This document shows positions 1 to 7,065 of a stretch of DNA of 8,897 nt, in pieces. Under the pieces are notes generated by a model. That model did no database searches. It was not told the origin of the DNA and saw nothing but the letters and a program-made list of their open reading frames with translations. A program made the position numbers and the translations under genes. Source of the DNA: an uncultured Blautia sp. (GTDB taxonomy: Bacteria > Bacillota > Clostridia > Lachnospirales > Lachnospiraceae); NCBI GenBank assembly GCA_900547615.1, contig URHH01000101.1, positions 1-8,897 of the forward strand, given 5' to 3'. Each line of letters opens with the position of its first letter. Within the stretch, counting starts at the first letter, position 1.

Positions 1-1036
1 AGGAACTATTATTTTCCAGAAGGATATGGACACCAGAAGAAGTCCGGCAAGCATCACAAAAATCATGACTTTGATCTTGATTTTTGACGCCATAGAAAAC
101 GGTTCGCTGAAGCTTGAAGATTCTGTTACAACAAGCGCTTATGCAAAATCAATGGGAGGTTCTCAGGTTTTTCTGGAAGAGGGCGAAACTCAGAGTGTGG
201 AAACCATGATAAAGTGTATTGTGATTGCCTCCGGAAATGATGCAAGCGTGGCAATGGCAGAACATATCGCAGGAAGCGAGCAGGAATTTGTCCGCCAGAT
301 GAATGCAAAGGCAAAAGAACTGGGTATGGAAAATACAAACTTTGAAGATTGCTGCGGCCTTACGGACTCTCCAAGTCATTATACAACTGCAAGGGACATT
401 GCAGTAATGAGTCGGGAGCTGATTACAAAATATCCTCAGGTGCTTGAATATTCATCCATATGGATGGAGGACATTGTTCATGAGACGAGAAAAGGCTCCA
501 GTAAGTTCACTCTTGCAAATACAAATAAGCTTCTCAGAAGTTTTGAGGGCTGTGTAGGTTTAAAAACAGGAAGTACAAGTGTGGCAAAATACTGTTTAAG
601 CGCAGTTGCAAAAAGAGATGGAATCACCCTGATTTCTGTAGTAATGGCAGCACCCAATTATAAAATAAGATTTAAAGACGCAGCTTCCATGCTGAATTAT
701 GGTTTTTCCAGATGCAGTCTTTATGTAGACGAAAAGCAGCCAAAACTTCCGGGAATCAAGGTTGAAGGCGGAGTCGAAGATACTGTATTTCTTCAGTATG
801 AGGGAAAATTTCAATATTTGAGTACAGAGGGAAAAGAGCTTTCTGATATAAAAAAGAAGCTTGTGATTCCAAAGGAGGTAAAAGCTCCTGTAAAGAAGGG
901 CGAAAAGGCCGGGGAGATGCGCTATTATATAGGAGAAGAAAAGCTTGGAAGTGTTCCTGTCCTGTATGAAAAGTCAGTGGAAAAGGCCGTGTATAAAGAT
1001 TACATAAAACGAATGTGGGAAGCATATCTTCTTTGA
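1..1036 (+). CDS. D-alanyl-D-alanine carboxypeptidase (DacF/PBP5-like), 5'-truncated by window edge
   Basis: Penicillin-binding serine peptidase (peptidase S11) that trims the terminal D-Ala from peptidoglycan stem pentapeptides outside the membrane. The frame is open from base 2 and no stop precedes the ATG at 26. That ATG cannot be the true start, because it lies only eight codons before the catalytic SxxK motif, so the signal peptide and first strands lie outside the window. Counting from the codon at 26, SITK is at residues 9-12 (nucleophile Ser9, Lys12), SGN at 69-71 and KTG at 180-182: the full catalytic triad of motifs. The region after about residue 230 fits the beta-rich PBP5 C-terminal domain, and the last 15-20 residues (ending KRMWEAYLL) could be a short amphipathic membrane anchor. 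The gene is followed directly by an intrinsic terminator, so it ends its own transcription unit. Family assignment is secure; which DacA/DacF paralogue it is remains uncertain. Confidence 0.95.
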   Translation, partial: GTIIFQKDMDTRRSPASITKIMTLILIFDAIENGSLKLEDSVTTSAYAKSMGGSQVFLEEGETQSVETMIKCIVIASGNDASVAMAEHIAGSEQEFVRQMNAKAKELGMENTNFEDCCGLTDSPSHYTTARDIAVMSRELITKYPQVLEYSSIWMEDIVHETRKGSSKFTLANTNKLLRSFEGCVGLKTGSTSVAKYCLSAVAKRDGITLISVVMAAPNYKIRFKDAASMLNYGFSRCSLYVDEKQPKLPGIKVEGGVEDTVFLQYEGKFQYLSTEGKELSDIKKKLVIPKEVKAPVKKGEKAGEMRYYIGEEKLGSVPVLYEKSVEKAVYKDYIKRMWEAYLL

Positions 1037-1042
1037 AAATAG

Positions 1043-1091
1043 GCAGGTTTGCCGATGTGAAAATAATACACATTGGAAGCCTGCTTTTTTT
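1043..1091 (+). terminator. Rho-independent terminator of the carboxypeptidase gene
   Basis: An imperfect hairpin begins seven bases after the stop codon. The left arm runs from GCAGG (1043-1047) to GATGTG, the right arm from CACATT to CCTGC (1080-1084). The arms pair with a G-U wobble and a small internal mismatch, around an A-rich loop, and are followed by seven T (1085-1091). The last T residues are also the start of the -35 box of the next promoter. Confidence 0.88.
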
Positions 1092-1119
1092 GACAAAATC
1101 CGGAAGTTAGGGTTATAAT
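1090..1119 (+). promoter_or_regulatory. Sigma-A-type promoter of the six-gene operon
   Basis: A perfect TTGACA -35 box (1090-1095) and a perfect TATAAT -10 box (1114-1119) are separated by 18 bases. Transcription would start near 1126, about 30 bases before the ABC exporter start codon. The ribosome binding site GGAGG is at 1147-1151. This is the only convincing promoter I see for the genes up to 6967. Confidence 0.88.
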
Positions 1120-1156
1120 ACAAAGGTACAGAAATTTTTACATCACGGAGGAAGTT

Positions 1157-2905
1157 ATGGAAAGCAAAGAAAAACAACCAAATAAATTAAAGCTTCTGGC
1201 AAGGTATTACAAACCATACAAGGGGCTTTTTATAGCGGATTTATTTTTTGCCATTTTGGGTGCAGCAGTTACGCTTGTGATCCCCCTTCTTGTGCGTTAT
1301 ATTATGAATACTATAGGAAATATGCCCGTATCGGAGGCAAAATCTGCCATTCTTACCATTGGCGTGGGAATGCTGGGACTGATTCTCGTGCAGCTCGGCA
1401 GCCGTTATTTTATCACATATTACGGACATATGATGGGCGCATATATTGAACACGATATGCGTAACGAGATTTTCAGCCATTATCAGAAGCTTTCCTTTAC
1501 TTTTTATGATAATCAGAAAGTGGGACATCTTCTGTCAAGGATCACAAGCGATCTTTTTGACATCAGCGAGCTTCTTCATCACGGACCGGAAGACATTATT
1601 ATTTCTGTGATCAAGCTTGTGGGCGCATTTATCATTCTTGTAAATGTAAACGGAAAAATGGCTGCCATCAGCTTTTCCATCGTGATTGTCATGCTCTTTT
1701 ACGCGCTTATATTTAACAGAAGAATGAAACACGCGTTTAAGGAAAACAGAGCCCGCATTGCAGATATTAACAGCCAGATCGAGGACAGCCTTTCCGGGAT
1801 CCGCGTTGTAAAATCCTTCGGAAATGAAAAGAGAGAGATGGAAAAATTTGCAAAGGGAAATGAGCGCTTTGTAGCTGCAAAGCGCCTCACGTACCGCTAC
1901 ATGGCAGGCTATCACGCAGGAATGGATTCCTTTACGACACTGATAACAGTTGCGTCTCTTGTTGCGGGCGCGTTTTTCCTTACAGACGGAACCTTAGATG
2001 CAGCAGACCTTGTTACCTTCCTTTTGTATATCAACAATTTTACAGAGCCGGTAACGAAGCTTGTAAACTTTACAGAACAGTTCCAGAACGGATACAGTGG
2101 ATATGACCGTTTCCTGGAAATGATGGCGATCGCGCCGGATATTGAAGATGCGCCGGACGCCGTATCTATTGATAAGGCAAAAGGCGGCATTGAATTTCAG
2201 GAAGTTTCCTTCCACTATTCCGATACAAATGAGGAAGTGCTTTCTCATGTAAATCTTCAGGTAAAGCCGGGAGATTATGTGGCGCTTGTGGGAACATCAG
2301 GAGCAGGAAAAACAACGCTCTGCAGTCTGATCCCGCGATTTTACGATGTGTCCTCCGGAAAAATCCTTCTGGACGGCACAGACATAAGAAAGATCAAATT
2401 AAAAGACCTGCGCCGCCAGATTGGAATCGTGCAGCAGGACGTATATCTTTTTGCCGGAACGATCATGGAAAATATCCGTTACGGAAAACCGGATGCAACA
2501 GACGAGGAGGTTATCCGTGCGGCGAAAGCTGCCAATGCCCATGATTTTATTATGGAAATGCCGGCAGATTATGATACAGATATAGGACAGAGAGGCGTGA
2601 AGCTTTCCGGAGGACAGAAACAGCGTCTTTCCATTGCGAGAGCATTTTTGAAAAATCCGCCAATCCTGATTTTTGACGAGGCAACGTCTGCTCTTGATAA
2701 TGAAAGCGAGAAGGTTGTGCAGGAATCTCTGGAAAAGCTTGCAAAAGACAGAACTACTTTTGTCATTGCACACAGACTTTCCACGATCCGAAATGCAAGA
2801 AGGATCCTTGTGCTTACAGAGGACGGCATCGCAGAAGAGGGAACGCACGAAGAGCTTCTTAAAAAAGACGGCGTTTATGCAAAGCTTTGTAAGGCAGGGC
2901 TTTGA
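1157..2905 (+). CDS. ABC exporter half-transporter (fused transmembrane and ATPase domains)
   Basis: Type IV ABC exporter subunit of 582 residues, the normal size for MsbA/BmrA-like half-transporters, expected to dimerise in the membrane and expel lipids, drugs or peptides. Residues 1-310 are the transmembrane domain, with hydrophobic segments near 25-47, 64-84, 150-165, 169-186, 258-276 and 283-293. Residues 345-580 are the nucleotide-binding domain: Walker A GTSGAGKTT (379-387), Q-loop Gln427, signature LSGGQ (483-487), Walker B ILIFDE with catalytic Glu508, D-loop SALD (511-514) and switch His539. All catalytic residues are present, so this should be an active ATPase. There is no N-terminal peptidase domain, so it is not a PCAT-type bacteriocin exporter. 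It has no adjacent partner subunit, which suggests a homodimer. The substrate cannot be told from sequence. It starts at an ATG 5 nt after GGAGG and is the first gene of the operon; the next gene begins 13 bases after its stop. Confidence 0.93.
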   Translation: MESKEKQPNKLKLLARYYKPYKGLFIADLFFAILGAAVTLVIPLLVRYIMNTIGNMPVSEAKSAILTIGVGMLGLILVQLGSRYFITYYGHMMGAYIEHDMRNEIFSHYQKLSFTFYDNQKVGHLLSRITSDLFDISELLHHGPEDIIISVIKLVGAFIILVNVNGKMAAISFSIVIVMLFYALIFNRRMKHAFKENRARIADINSQIEDSLSGIRVVKSFGNEKREMEKFAKGNERFVAAKRLTYRYMAGYHAGMDSFTTLITVASLVAGAFFLTDGTLDAADLVTFLLYINNFTEPVTKLVNFTEQFQNGYSGYDRFLEMMAIAPDIEDAPDAVSIDKAKGGIEFQEVSFHYSDTNEEVLSHVNLQVKPGDYVALVGTSGAGKTTLCSLIPRFYDVSSGKILLDGTDIRKIKLKDLRRQIGIVQQDVYLFAGTIMENIRYGKPDATDEEVIRAAKAANAHDFIMEMPADYDTDIGQRGVKLSGGQKQRLSIARAFLKNPPILIFDEATSALDNESEKVVQESLEKLAKDRTTFVIAHRLSTIRNARRILVLTEDGIAEEGTHEELLKKDGVYAKLCKAGL

Positions 2906-2918
2906 GAAGGGAGTAATT

Positions 2919-3947
2919 ATGAAGGAAATCAAAACAGAAAATGCAGTAGGACACATTCTCTGCCATGATATTACAGAAATTGTAAAAGATGAAAGAAAAG
3001 GCGTATTGTTTCATAAAGGTCATATAGTGCGGGAGGAGGACATACCTGCGCTTTTGAGAGTGGGAAAAGAGCATCTTTATGTGTGGGAGAAAAAACCGGG
3101 AATCCTTCATGAAAATGAGGGCGCGGAAATTCTCCGCCAGATTTCAGAGGGAGAGGGAATGCACCCTACAGAGCCGAAAGAAGGAAAGATAGAGCTGATC
3201 GCAGACAGAGACGGTCTTTTAAAAATAAGAAGAGATGCCCTGAAAGCTGTAAACTCTCTCGGGGAAATGATAATTGCCTCAAGACACGGAGATTTTCCGG
3301 TAAAGAAAGGTCAGAAAATTGCCGGAACAAGAATCATTCCCCTTGTGATCGAGGAAGAGAAAATGGAGGCTGCAAAAGCGGCAGCAGGACAGAAACCGAT
3401 TTTTGATATTCTGGCTTTTCATTACAAAAAGGCGGGAATTGTCACAACAGGAAGCGAAGTAAAAAAAGGTCTGATCCAGGATACGTTTACTCCTGTTCTT
3501 GAGGAAAAACTGAAAGAATACGATGCGGAGCTTCTGGGACATACGACGCCGGGAGACGAAAAAGAACAGATTACAAAAGATATTCTGACGTTTATAGAAA
3601 ATGGCGCAGACCTTGTGCTCTGCTCCGGGGGAATGAGCGTGGATCCGGACGACCGAACACCGGGAGCAATCAAAGATACAGGGGCGGAGGTGCTTACTTA
3701 CGGAGCACCGGTTCTTCCGGGAGCTATGCTTATGGTAGCTTATTATAAGAAAGACGGAAAACAGATTCCGATCATCGGGCTTCCAGGCTGCGTGATGTAT
3801 GCAAAACGAACGGTATTTGATCTTCTTCTTCCAAGAATTATGGCAGACGATAAGATTCTTCCAGAGGAAATCGCAGCTTATGGGGAAGGCGGGCTTTGCC
3901 TGAATTGTGAAACATGTACCTTCCCAAACTGTGGATTCGGGAAATAA
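2919..3947 (+). CDS. MoeA-like molybdopterin-binding protein with C-terminal four-cysteine motif
   Basis: 342-residue protein. Residues 1-57 resemble the N-terminal part of the MoeA-like molybdopterin-binding family seen in Clostridia (HDIT..., FHKGHIV, GKEHLYVWE). Residues about 170-310 are a MoCF-biosynthesis (MogA/MoeA-type) domain, with the TTGSE motif at 176-180, a TPGDE turn (210-214), the CSGGMSVDPDD loop (235-245) and the GLPGC loop (287-291). True MoeA inserts molybdate into molybdopterin, but this shorter protein lacks the usual MoeA four-domain length and may be a binding or sensing relative. The tail carries Cys327, Cys330, Cys333 and Cys338 (C-x2-C-x2-C-x4-C), a plausible metal or iron-sulfur site. 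I chose the ATG at 2919 because AAGGGAG (2907-2913) precedes it by 5 nt and the sequence matches the family from there; the frame is open further upstream, but only over the end of the ABC gene. No molybdoenzyme or other cofactor gene is in the window. Confidence 0.85.
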   Translation: MKEIKTENAVGHILCHDITEIVKDERKGVLFHKGHIVREEDIPALLRVGKEHLYVWEKKPGILHENEGAEILRQISEGEGMHPTEPKEGKIELIADRDGLLKIRRDALKAVNSLGEMIIASRHGDFPVKKGQKIAGTRIIPLVIEEEKMEAAKAAAGQKPIFDILAFHYKKAGIVTTGSEVKKGLIQDTFTPVLEEKLKEYDAELLGHTTPGDEKEQITKDILTFIENGADLVLCSGGMSVDPDDRTPGAIKDTGAEVLTYGAPVLPGAMLMVAYYKKDGKQIPIIGLPGCVMYAKRTVFDLLLPRIMADDKILPEEIAAYGEGGLCLNCETCTFPNCGFGK

Positions 3948-3968
3948 GATTCAGAAAAAAGGTGTTTC

Positions 3969-4793
3969 ATGAAAACATTTAGAACAAAAAAGTACGAGAT
4001 TGTTTCGTCAAAAATAAAAGAAGGGGAAATAAAGTTTGCTTTTTTAACCGACCTCCACGGGCTGGAGTTCGGAGAAAATAACAGAGATCTTCTCCGGGCA
4101 GTCAGAGAATTTTCTCCGGATGCTGTACTGTGCACGGGCGATATGCTTGTAAGAAGCGAGCCGGACACCCTTAAAACAGCAGAGATGCTTCTTAAAAATC
4201 TGGCGGAAGAATATCCCGTTTATTTAAGTCTTGGAAATCATGAATATAAACTGCTGGCATCAGATGTATATAAAAGCATGCGGGAAACTTATAAGAAGTG
4301 TGAACTGGAACTGGAAACAGGAGGCGTTCATATTCTCCATAACCGCCATATGGAACTGACAGTAAAAGAAAACAGGATTTCTGTGTACGGTCTGGAACTG
4401 CCGCTTTGTTATTATGACAAATTTTTTGCTCAGAAACTTACAGCGGAAGAGATAACCGGATTTGTGGGAGAACGAAAGAATGATTTCAGCATTCTTCTTG
4501 CTCACAGCCCCAGGTATGGAAAAGCATATTTTTCATGGGGAGCAGATCTGATCCTGTCAGGACATTATCATGGGGGAGTAGTGCGCTTTGGGGAAAATAC
4601 AGGGCTTGTTTCTTCTCATCTTCGGATTTTTCCGCCTTTTTGCTGCGGAGAATTTAAAAGGGGAGAACAGCATATGATCGTAAGCGCAGGCCTTGGGGAG
4701 CATACCGTTCCCGTTCGGTTTCATAATCCGAGAGAACTGGTCTGTATCACAGTAAAATCGCCGAAAGAGGATGTTTTATGGCAATACCGGTAA
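3969..4793 (+). CDS. Calcineurin-like metallophosphoesterase (YkuE-like), cytoplasmic
   Basis: 274-residue binuclear-metal phosphoesterase. The full set of family motifs is present: DLH (Asp28, His30), GD (57-58), GNHE (89-92), His179 in LLAHSP, and GHYH (198-201). These are expected to bind two divalent metals and a bridging phosphate, so it should be catalytically competent. Relatives such as Bacillus YkuE usually have an N-terminal membrane or export segment; here the domain starts almost at once (strand KFAFLTD at 22-28) and no signal or transmembrane segment is visible, so it is probably cytoplasmic. The substrate is unknown. The start at 3969 has only a moderate ribosome binding site (AAAAAGGTG, 3956-3964). 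The gene follows the MoeA-like gene by 21 bases, and its 3' end overlaps scpA by 16 bases, which suggests translational coupling. Confidence 0.9.
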   Translation: MKTFRTKKYEIVSSKIKEGEIKFAFLTDLHGLEFGENNRDLLRAVREFSPDAVLCTGDMLVRSEPDTLKTAEMLLKNLAEEYPVYLSLGNHEYKLLASDVYKSMRETYKKCELELETGGVHILHNRHMELTVKENRISVYGLELPLCYYDKFFAQKLTAEEITGFVGERKNDFSILLAHSPRYGKAYFSWGADLILSGHYHGGVVRFGENTGLVSSHLRIFPPFCCGEFKRGEQHMIVSAGLGEHTVPVRFHNPRELVCITVKSPKEDVLWQYR

Positions 4794-5563
4794 AATTAAA
4801 TGTATTTGAGGGACCGCTTGATCTGCTCCTTCATTTGATTGATAAAAATAAAATTGATATTTACGATATTCCTATTGTGGAGATCACAGATCAGTATATG
4901 GAGTATATCCATTCTATGGAAAAAGAAGATCTCGGGATCATGAGTGAGTTCATGGTAATGGCAGCCACTCTTCTTGATATTAAATGTAAAATGCTTCTTC
5001 CGAAAGAAGTCAATGAAGAGGGTGAAGAAGAGGATCCGCGTGCAGAGCTTGTGCAGAAGCTTCTGGAATATAAGATGTACAAATATATGTCCTATGAACT
5101 GAAGGATAAAATGGACGCCGCAGCCAATGTGTACTACAGAGAGGCAGATATTCCAAAAGAGGTGCTGAAATATAAAGAGCCTGTAGATCCGGCGGAATTG
5201 CTCCGCGGTATGACACTTGAAAAGCTGAATGCGATTTTTAAATCGGTTATCCGCAGGCAGGAAGATAAAATCGACCCAATCAGAAGCCGGTTCGGAACCA
5301 TCGAGAAAGAAGAAGTCAGTCTTTCTGAAAAAATGCTGGAGTTAAAGGAATTTGCCGGTACGCATAAAAAATTTTCTTTCCGGGCGCTTCTGGAAAATCA
5401 GCGTTCCAGAATCCAGGTGATCGTAACCTTTCTTTCTGTGCTGGAGCTGATGAAAATGGGGCACATTCATGTGGATCAGGAAACGCTTTTCGGCGAGATT
5501 GAGATAGAGGTATTGACGGAGCCGGATACCTGGAAAAATTTAACGGAATTTGCAGAAGAATAA
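4778..5563 (+). CDS. scpA: Segregation and condensation protein A (ScpA kleisin)
   Basis: 261-residue kleisin subunit of the Smc-ScpA-ScpB condensin, which bridges the Smc heads and takes part in origin segregation and chromosome compaction on the nucleoid. The N-terminal Smc-binding part has the hallmark FEGPLDLLLHLI (10-21) and KIDIYDIPI (25-33), then LLDIKCKMLLP (65-75). An acidic linker (EEGEEED, 80-86) follows, then a helical middle region where ScpB binds. The C-terminal winged helix is at about 205-245 (VIVTFLSVLELMKMGHI). The length is typical. The ATG at 4778 lies inside the end of the phosphoesterase gene; AAAGAGG (4764-4770) is its likely ribosome binding site. scpB follows after 17 bases, the usual arrangement in Firmicutes. 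Confidence 0.97.
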   Translation: MAIPVKLNVFEGPLDLLLHLIDKNKIDIYDIPIVEITDQYMEYIHSMEKEDLGIMSEFMVMAATLLDIKCKMLLPKEVNEEGEEEDPRAELVQKLLEYKMYKYMSYELKDKMDAAANVYYREADIPKEVLKYKEPVDPAELLRGMTLEKLNAIFKSVIRRQEDKIDPIRSRFGTIEKEEVSLSEKMLELKEFAGTHKKFSFRALLENQRSRIQVIVTFLSVLELMKMGHIHVDQETLFGEIEIEVLTEPDTWKNLTEFAEE

Positions 5564-5580
5564 AAGAAACGGAGAATTTC

Positions 5581-6150
5581 ATGAATATAAAAGAAGCAGA
5601 GGGAGCCATTGAGGCAATTCTTTTTGCAATGGGAGACGCGGTAGAGCTGACACAGATCGCAAAAGCTCTTGAACAGGACCCTTCCACAACAGAAAAAATC
5701 ATACATAATATGATGGACCGTTACCGGGAGGAAAACAGAGGGATACAGATTATTGAACTGGAACAGTCGTATCAGATGTGTACAAAAAAAGAATACTATG
5801 ATTATCTGATCCGCATTGCAATGCAGCCAAAGAAGCCGGCGCTTTCTGACGTTATGCTGGAGACGCTTTCCATTATTGCTTATAAACAGCCGGTTACAAA
5901 GGTGGAAATAGAAAAAATCCGCGGCGTGAAATGCGACCACGCCATCAATAAGCTTGTAGAATACAGGCTCGTAAAAGAACTGGGAAGACTGGATGCTCCG
6001 GGAAGACCGATCCTTTTTGGAACAACGGAAGAGTTTCTTCGTTCCTTTGGAGTGCAGGCGCTTGATGAGCTTCCTGTTCCGGATCCGGTTCAGATAGAAG
6101 ATTTTAAGGCAGAGGCAGAAGAGGAAATCCAGCTAAAACTGGATGTATAA
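5581..6150 (+). CDS. scpB: Segregation and condensation protein B (ScpB)
   Basis: 189-residue partner of ScpA in the Smc complex; it forms dimers that clamp the kleisin middle region and regulate Smc ATPase activity. It is built of two winged-helix domains: residues about 1-85 (starting EGAIEAILFAMGDAVEL) and about 88-160. The second holds the strongest signature: LETLSIIAYKQPVTK (93-107), EIEKIRGV (109-116), and LGRLDAPGRPILFGTT (134-149) followed by FLRSFG (152-157). A short acidic tail ends the protein. The start at 5581 has GGAG at 5571-5574. The stop codon is 19 bases before the next gene's chosen start. Confidence 0.97.
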   Translation: MNIKEAEGAIEAILFAMGDAVELTQIAKALEQDPSTTEKIIHNMMDRYREENRGIQIIELEQSYQMCTKKEYYDYLIRIAMQPKKPALSDVMLETLSIIAYKQPVTKVEIEKIRGVKCDHAINKLVEYRLVKELGRLDAPGRPILFGTTEEFLRSFGVQALDELPVPDPVQIEDFKAEAEEEIQLKLDV

Positions 6151-6154
6151 ACAG

Positions 6155-6161
6155 AAGGAGG
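6155..6161 (+). promoter_or_regulatory. Ribosome binding site that decides the phospholipase-family start
   Basis: AAGGAGG lies downstream of an in-frame ATG at 6143 that overlaps the scpB stop, so that ATG would have no ribosome binding site ahead of it. The ATG at 6164 is only 2 nt from the motif, too close. The ATG at 6170 is 8 nt away, ideal spacing, and gives the protein start MPTTYTH, matching the family's first zinc-ligand histidine near residue 7. Confidence 0.8.
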
Positions 6162-6169
6162 GAATGGCG

Positions 6170-6967
6170 ATGCCGACAACGTATACCCATGATTATTTTG
6201 GAAAAAAAGTTTATCAGAAGCTTCCGGAAGAGATGAAACGCGTCATAAGAGAAAACGGGGAGCTTTACAGAATCGGACTTCACGGTCCGGATATTCTGTT
6301 TTATTATATGGTGTCGAAAAATCCTGTGACACAGTTTGGAATTAATATGCACAGGGAAAAGGGAAGGGCGTTTTTTGAGCAGGGAATGGAGACAGTACGA
6401 CGTACAGGAGATCAGGCGCTTCTTGCCTATCTTCTGGGCTTTGGCTGCCATTATCTTCTTGATTCCTACTGTCACCCCTATGTAGATGAAGTGGCGGAAG
6501 CGGGAGTAATCTCTCATACTGTTCTGGAAAAGGAATATGATCGTTTTCTTATGGAGGAATCCGGAAAAAATCCGTATATTTACCGTCCTTCTGACTGCAT
6601 TGTTCCGAGGTATCAGTGGGCGAAGGAAATCCATAAAGTCCTTCCAACGGTAAAAACAATAAATATTTACATTTCCATGAAAATGATGAAGATTCTTACA
6701 AATCTGATGGTGTGCAATGATGGAGAAAAAAGAAGAAAAAGAATAGAGAAGCTTCTCAAATTGACAGAAAGCAAAAGCGCCATGTCTCTTCTGGAGCATT
6801 TTATGAAGAAAGAACCGGTTCCGGGTTCTTCTATTCCTGTTGCACGACTGAATCGTTTGTTCTGGGAGGCAGTAGAAGAAGTGCCGGAGGAGCTTATAGA
6901 GCTTTACAGTCTCTCAAAGGAGAAGAAAAAACTGTCGCAGAGATGGGATAGGACGTATAATGGATAA
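6170..6967 (+). CDS. Zinc-dependent phospholipase C-family protein, no signal peptide
   Basis: 265-residue member of the zinc-dependent phospholipase C fold (PF00882 type: alpha-helical, histidine- and aspartate-rich). Candidate metal ligands appear in the expected order: His7 in THDYFG, His38 and Asp41 in HGPD, His61 in NMHREKG, His94 and Asp98 in CHYLLDSYCHP with His102, then His116 and Glu120 in ISHTVLEKE. Classic secreted clostridial enzymes of this fold cleave phosphatidylcholine outside the cell. This protein has no signal peptide and no C-terminal C2-like domain; instead it has a basic, charged helical tail (GEKRRKRIEKLLK, 185-197). It is therefore probably cytoplasmic, and lipase activity should not be assumed. 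It is the last gene of the scpAB operon and ends just before a strong terminator. Fold assignment is firm, function unknown. Confidence 0.85.
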   Translation: MPTTYTHDYFGKKVYQKLPEEMKRVIRENGELYRIGLHGPDILFYYMVSKNPVTQFGINMHREKGRAFFEQGMETVRRTGDQALLAYLLGFGCHYLLDSYCHPYVDEVAEAGVISHTVLEKEYDRFLMEESGKNPYIYRPSDCIVPRYQWAKEIHKVLPTVKTINIYISMKMMKILTNLMVCNDGEKRRKRIEKLLKLTESKSAMSLLEHFMKKEPVPGSSIPVARLNRLFWEAVEEVPEELIELYSLSKEKKKLSQRWDRTYNG

Positions 6968-6970
6968 TTA

Positions 6971-7043
6971 AAAAAAACAGTTTTTGTGACACGCTCCAGC
7001 TCCTGGGGAAGCTTCGCTATTGTCACTTCAAAACTGTTTTTTT
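6971..7043. terminator. Bidirectional, branched intrinsic terminator between convergent genes
   Basis: The outer stem pairs the A-run plus CAGTTTT (6971-6984) with AAAACTG plus a T-run (7030-7043), 14 bp. It continues as GTGACA (6986-6991) with TGTCAC (7021-7026) after a small asymmetric bulge. The A-run on the left supplies the U-tract on the other strand, so it can stop both the operon (+) and folT (-). Inside the stem are two further small hairpins, 6994-6999/7003-7008 (with a wobble) and 7010-7012/7016-7018, giving a possible three-way junction rather than a simple loop. Confidence 0.9.
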
Positions 7044-7065
7044 ATTATTTTAATCGGCAAGCAGT

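Noticed and set aside
1157..2905. Possible bacteriocin export and processing system formed by the ABC exporter with the CPBP protease
   Set aside because: The exporter has no peptidase domain, the two genes are about 5 kb apart in different transcription units, and no precursor peptide gene is visible.
2673..2918. Upstream extension of the MoeA-like gene into the ABC exporter
   Set aside because: The extra 82 codons are an out-of-frame reading of the ATPase domain; the ribosome binding site and family similarity both fix the start at 2919.
2399..2956. 185-codon minus-strand frame antisense to the ABC ATPase domain
   Set aside because: It is a shadow of the conserved ATPase coding sequence, with no start signals or recognisable family features.
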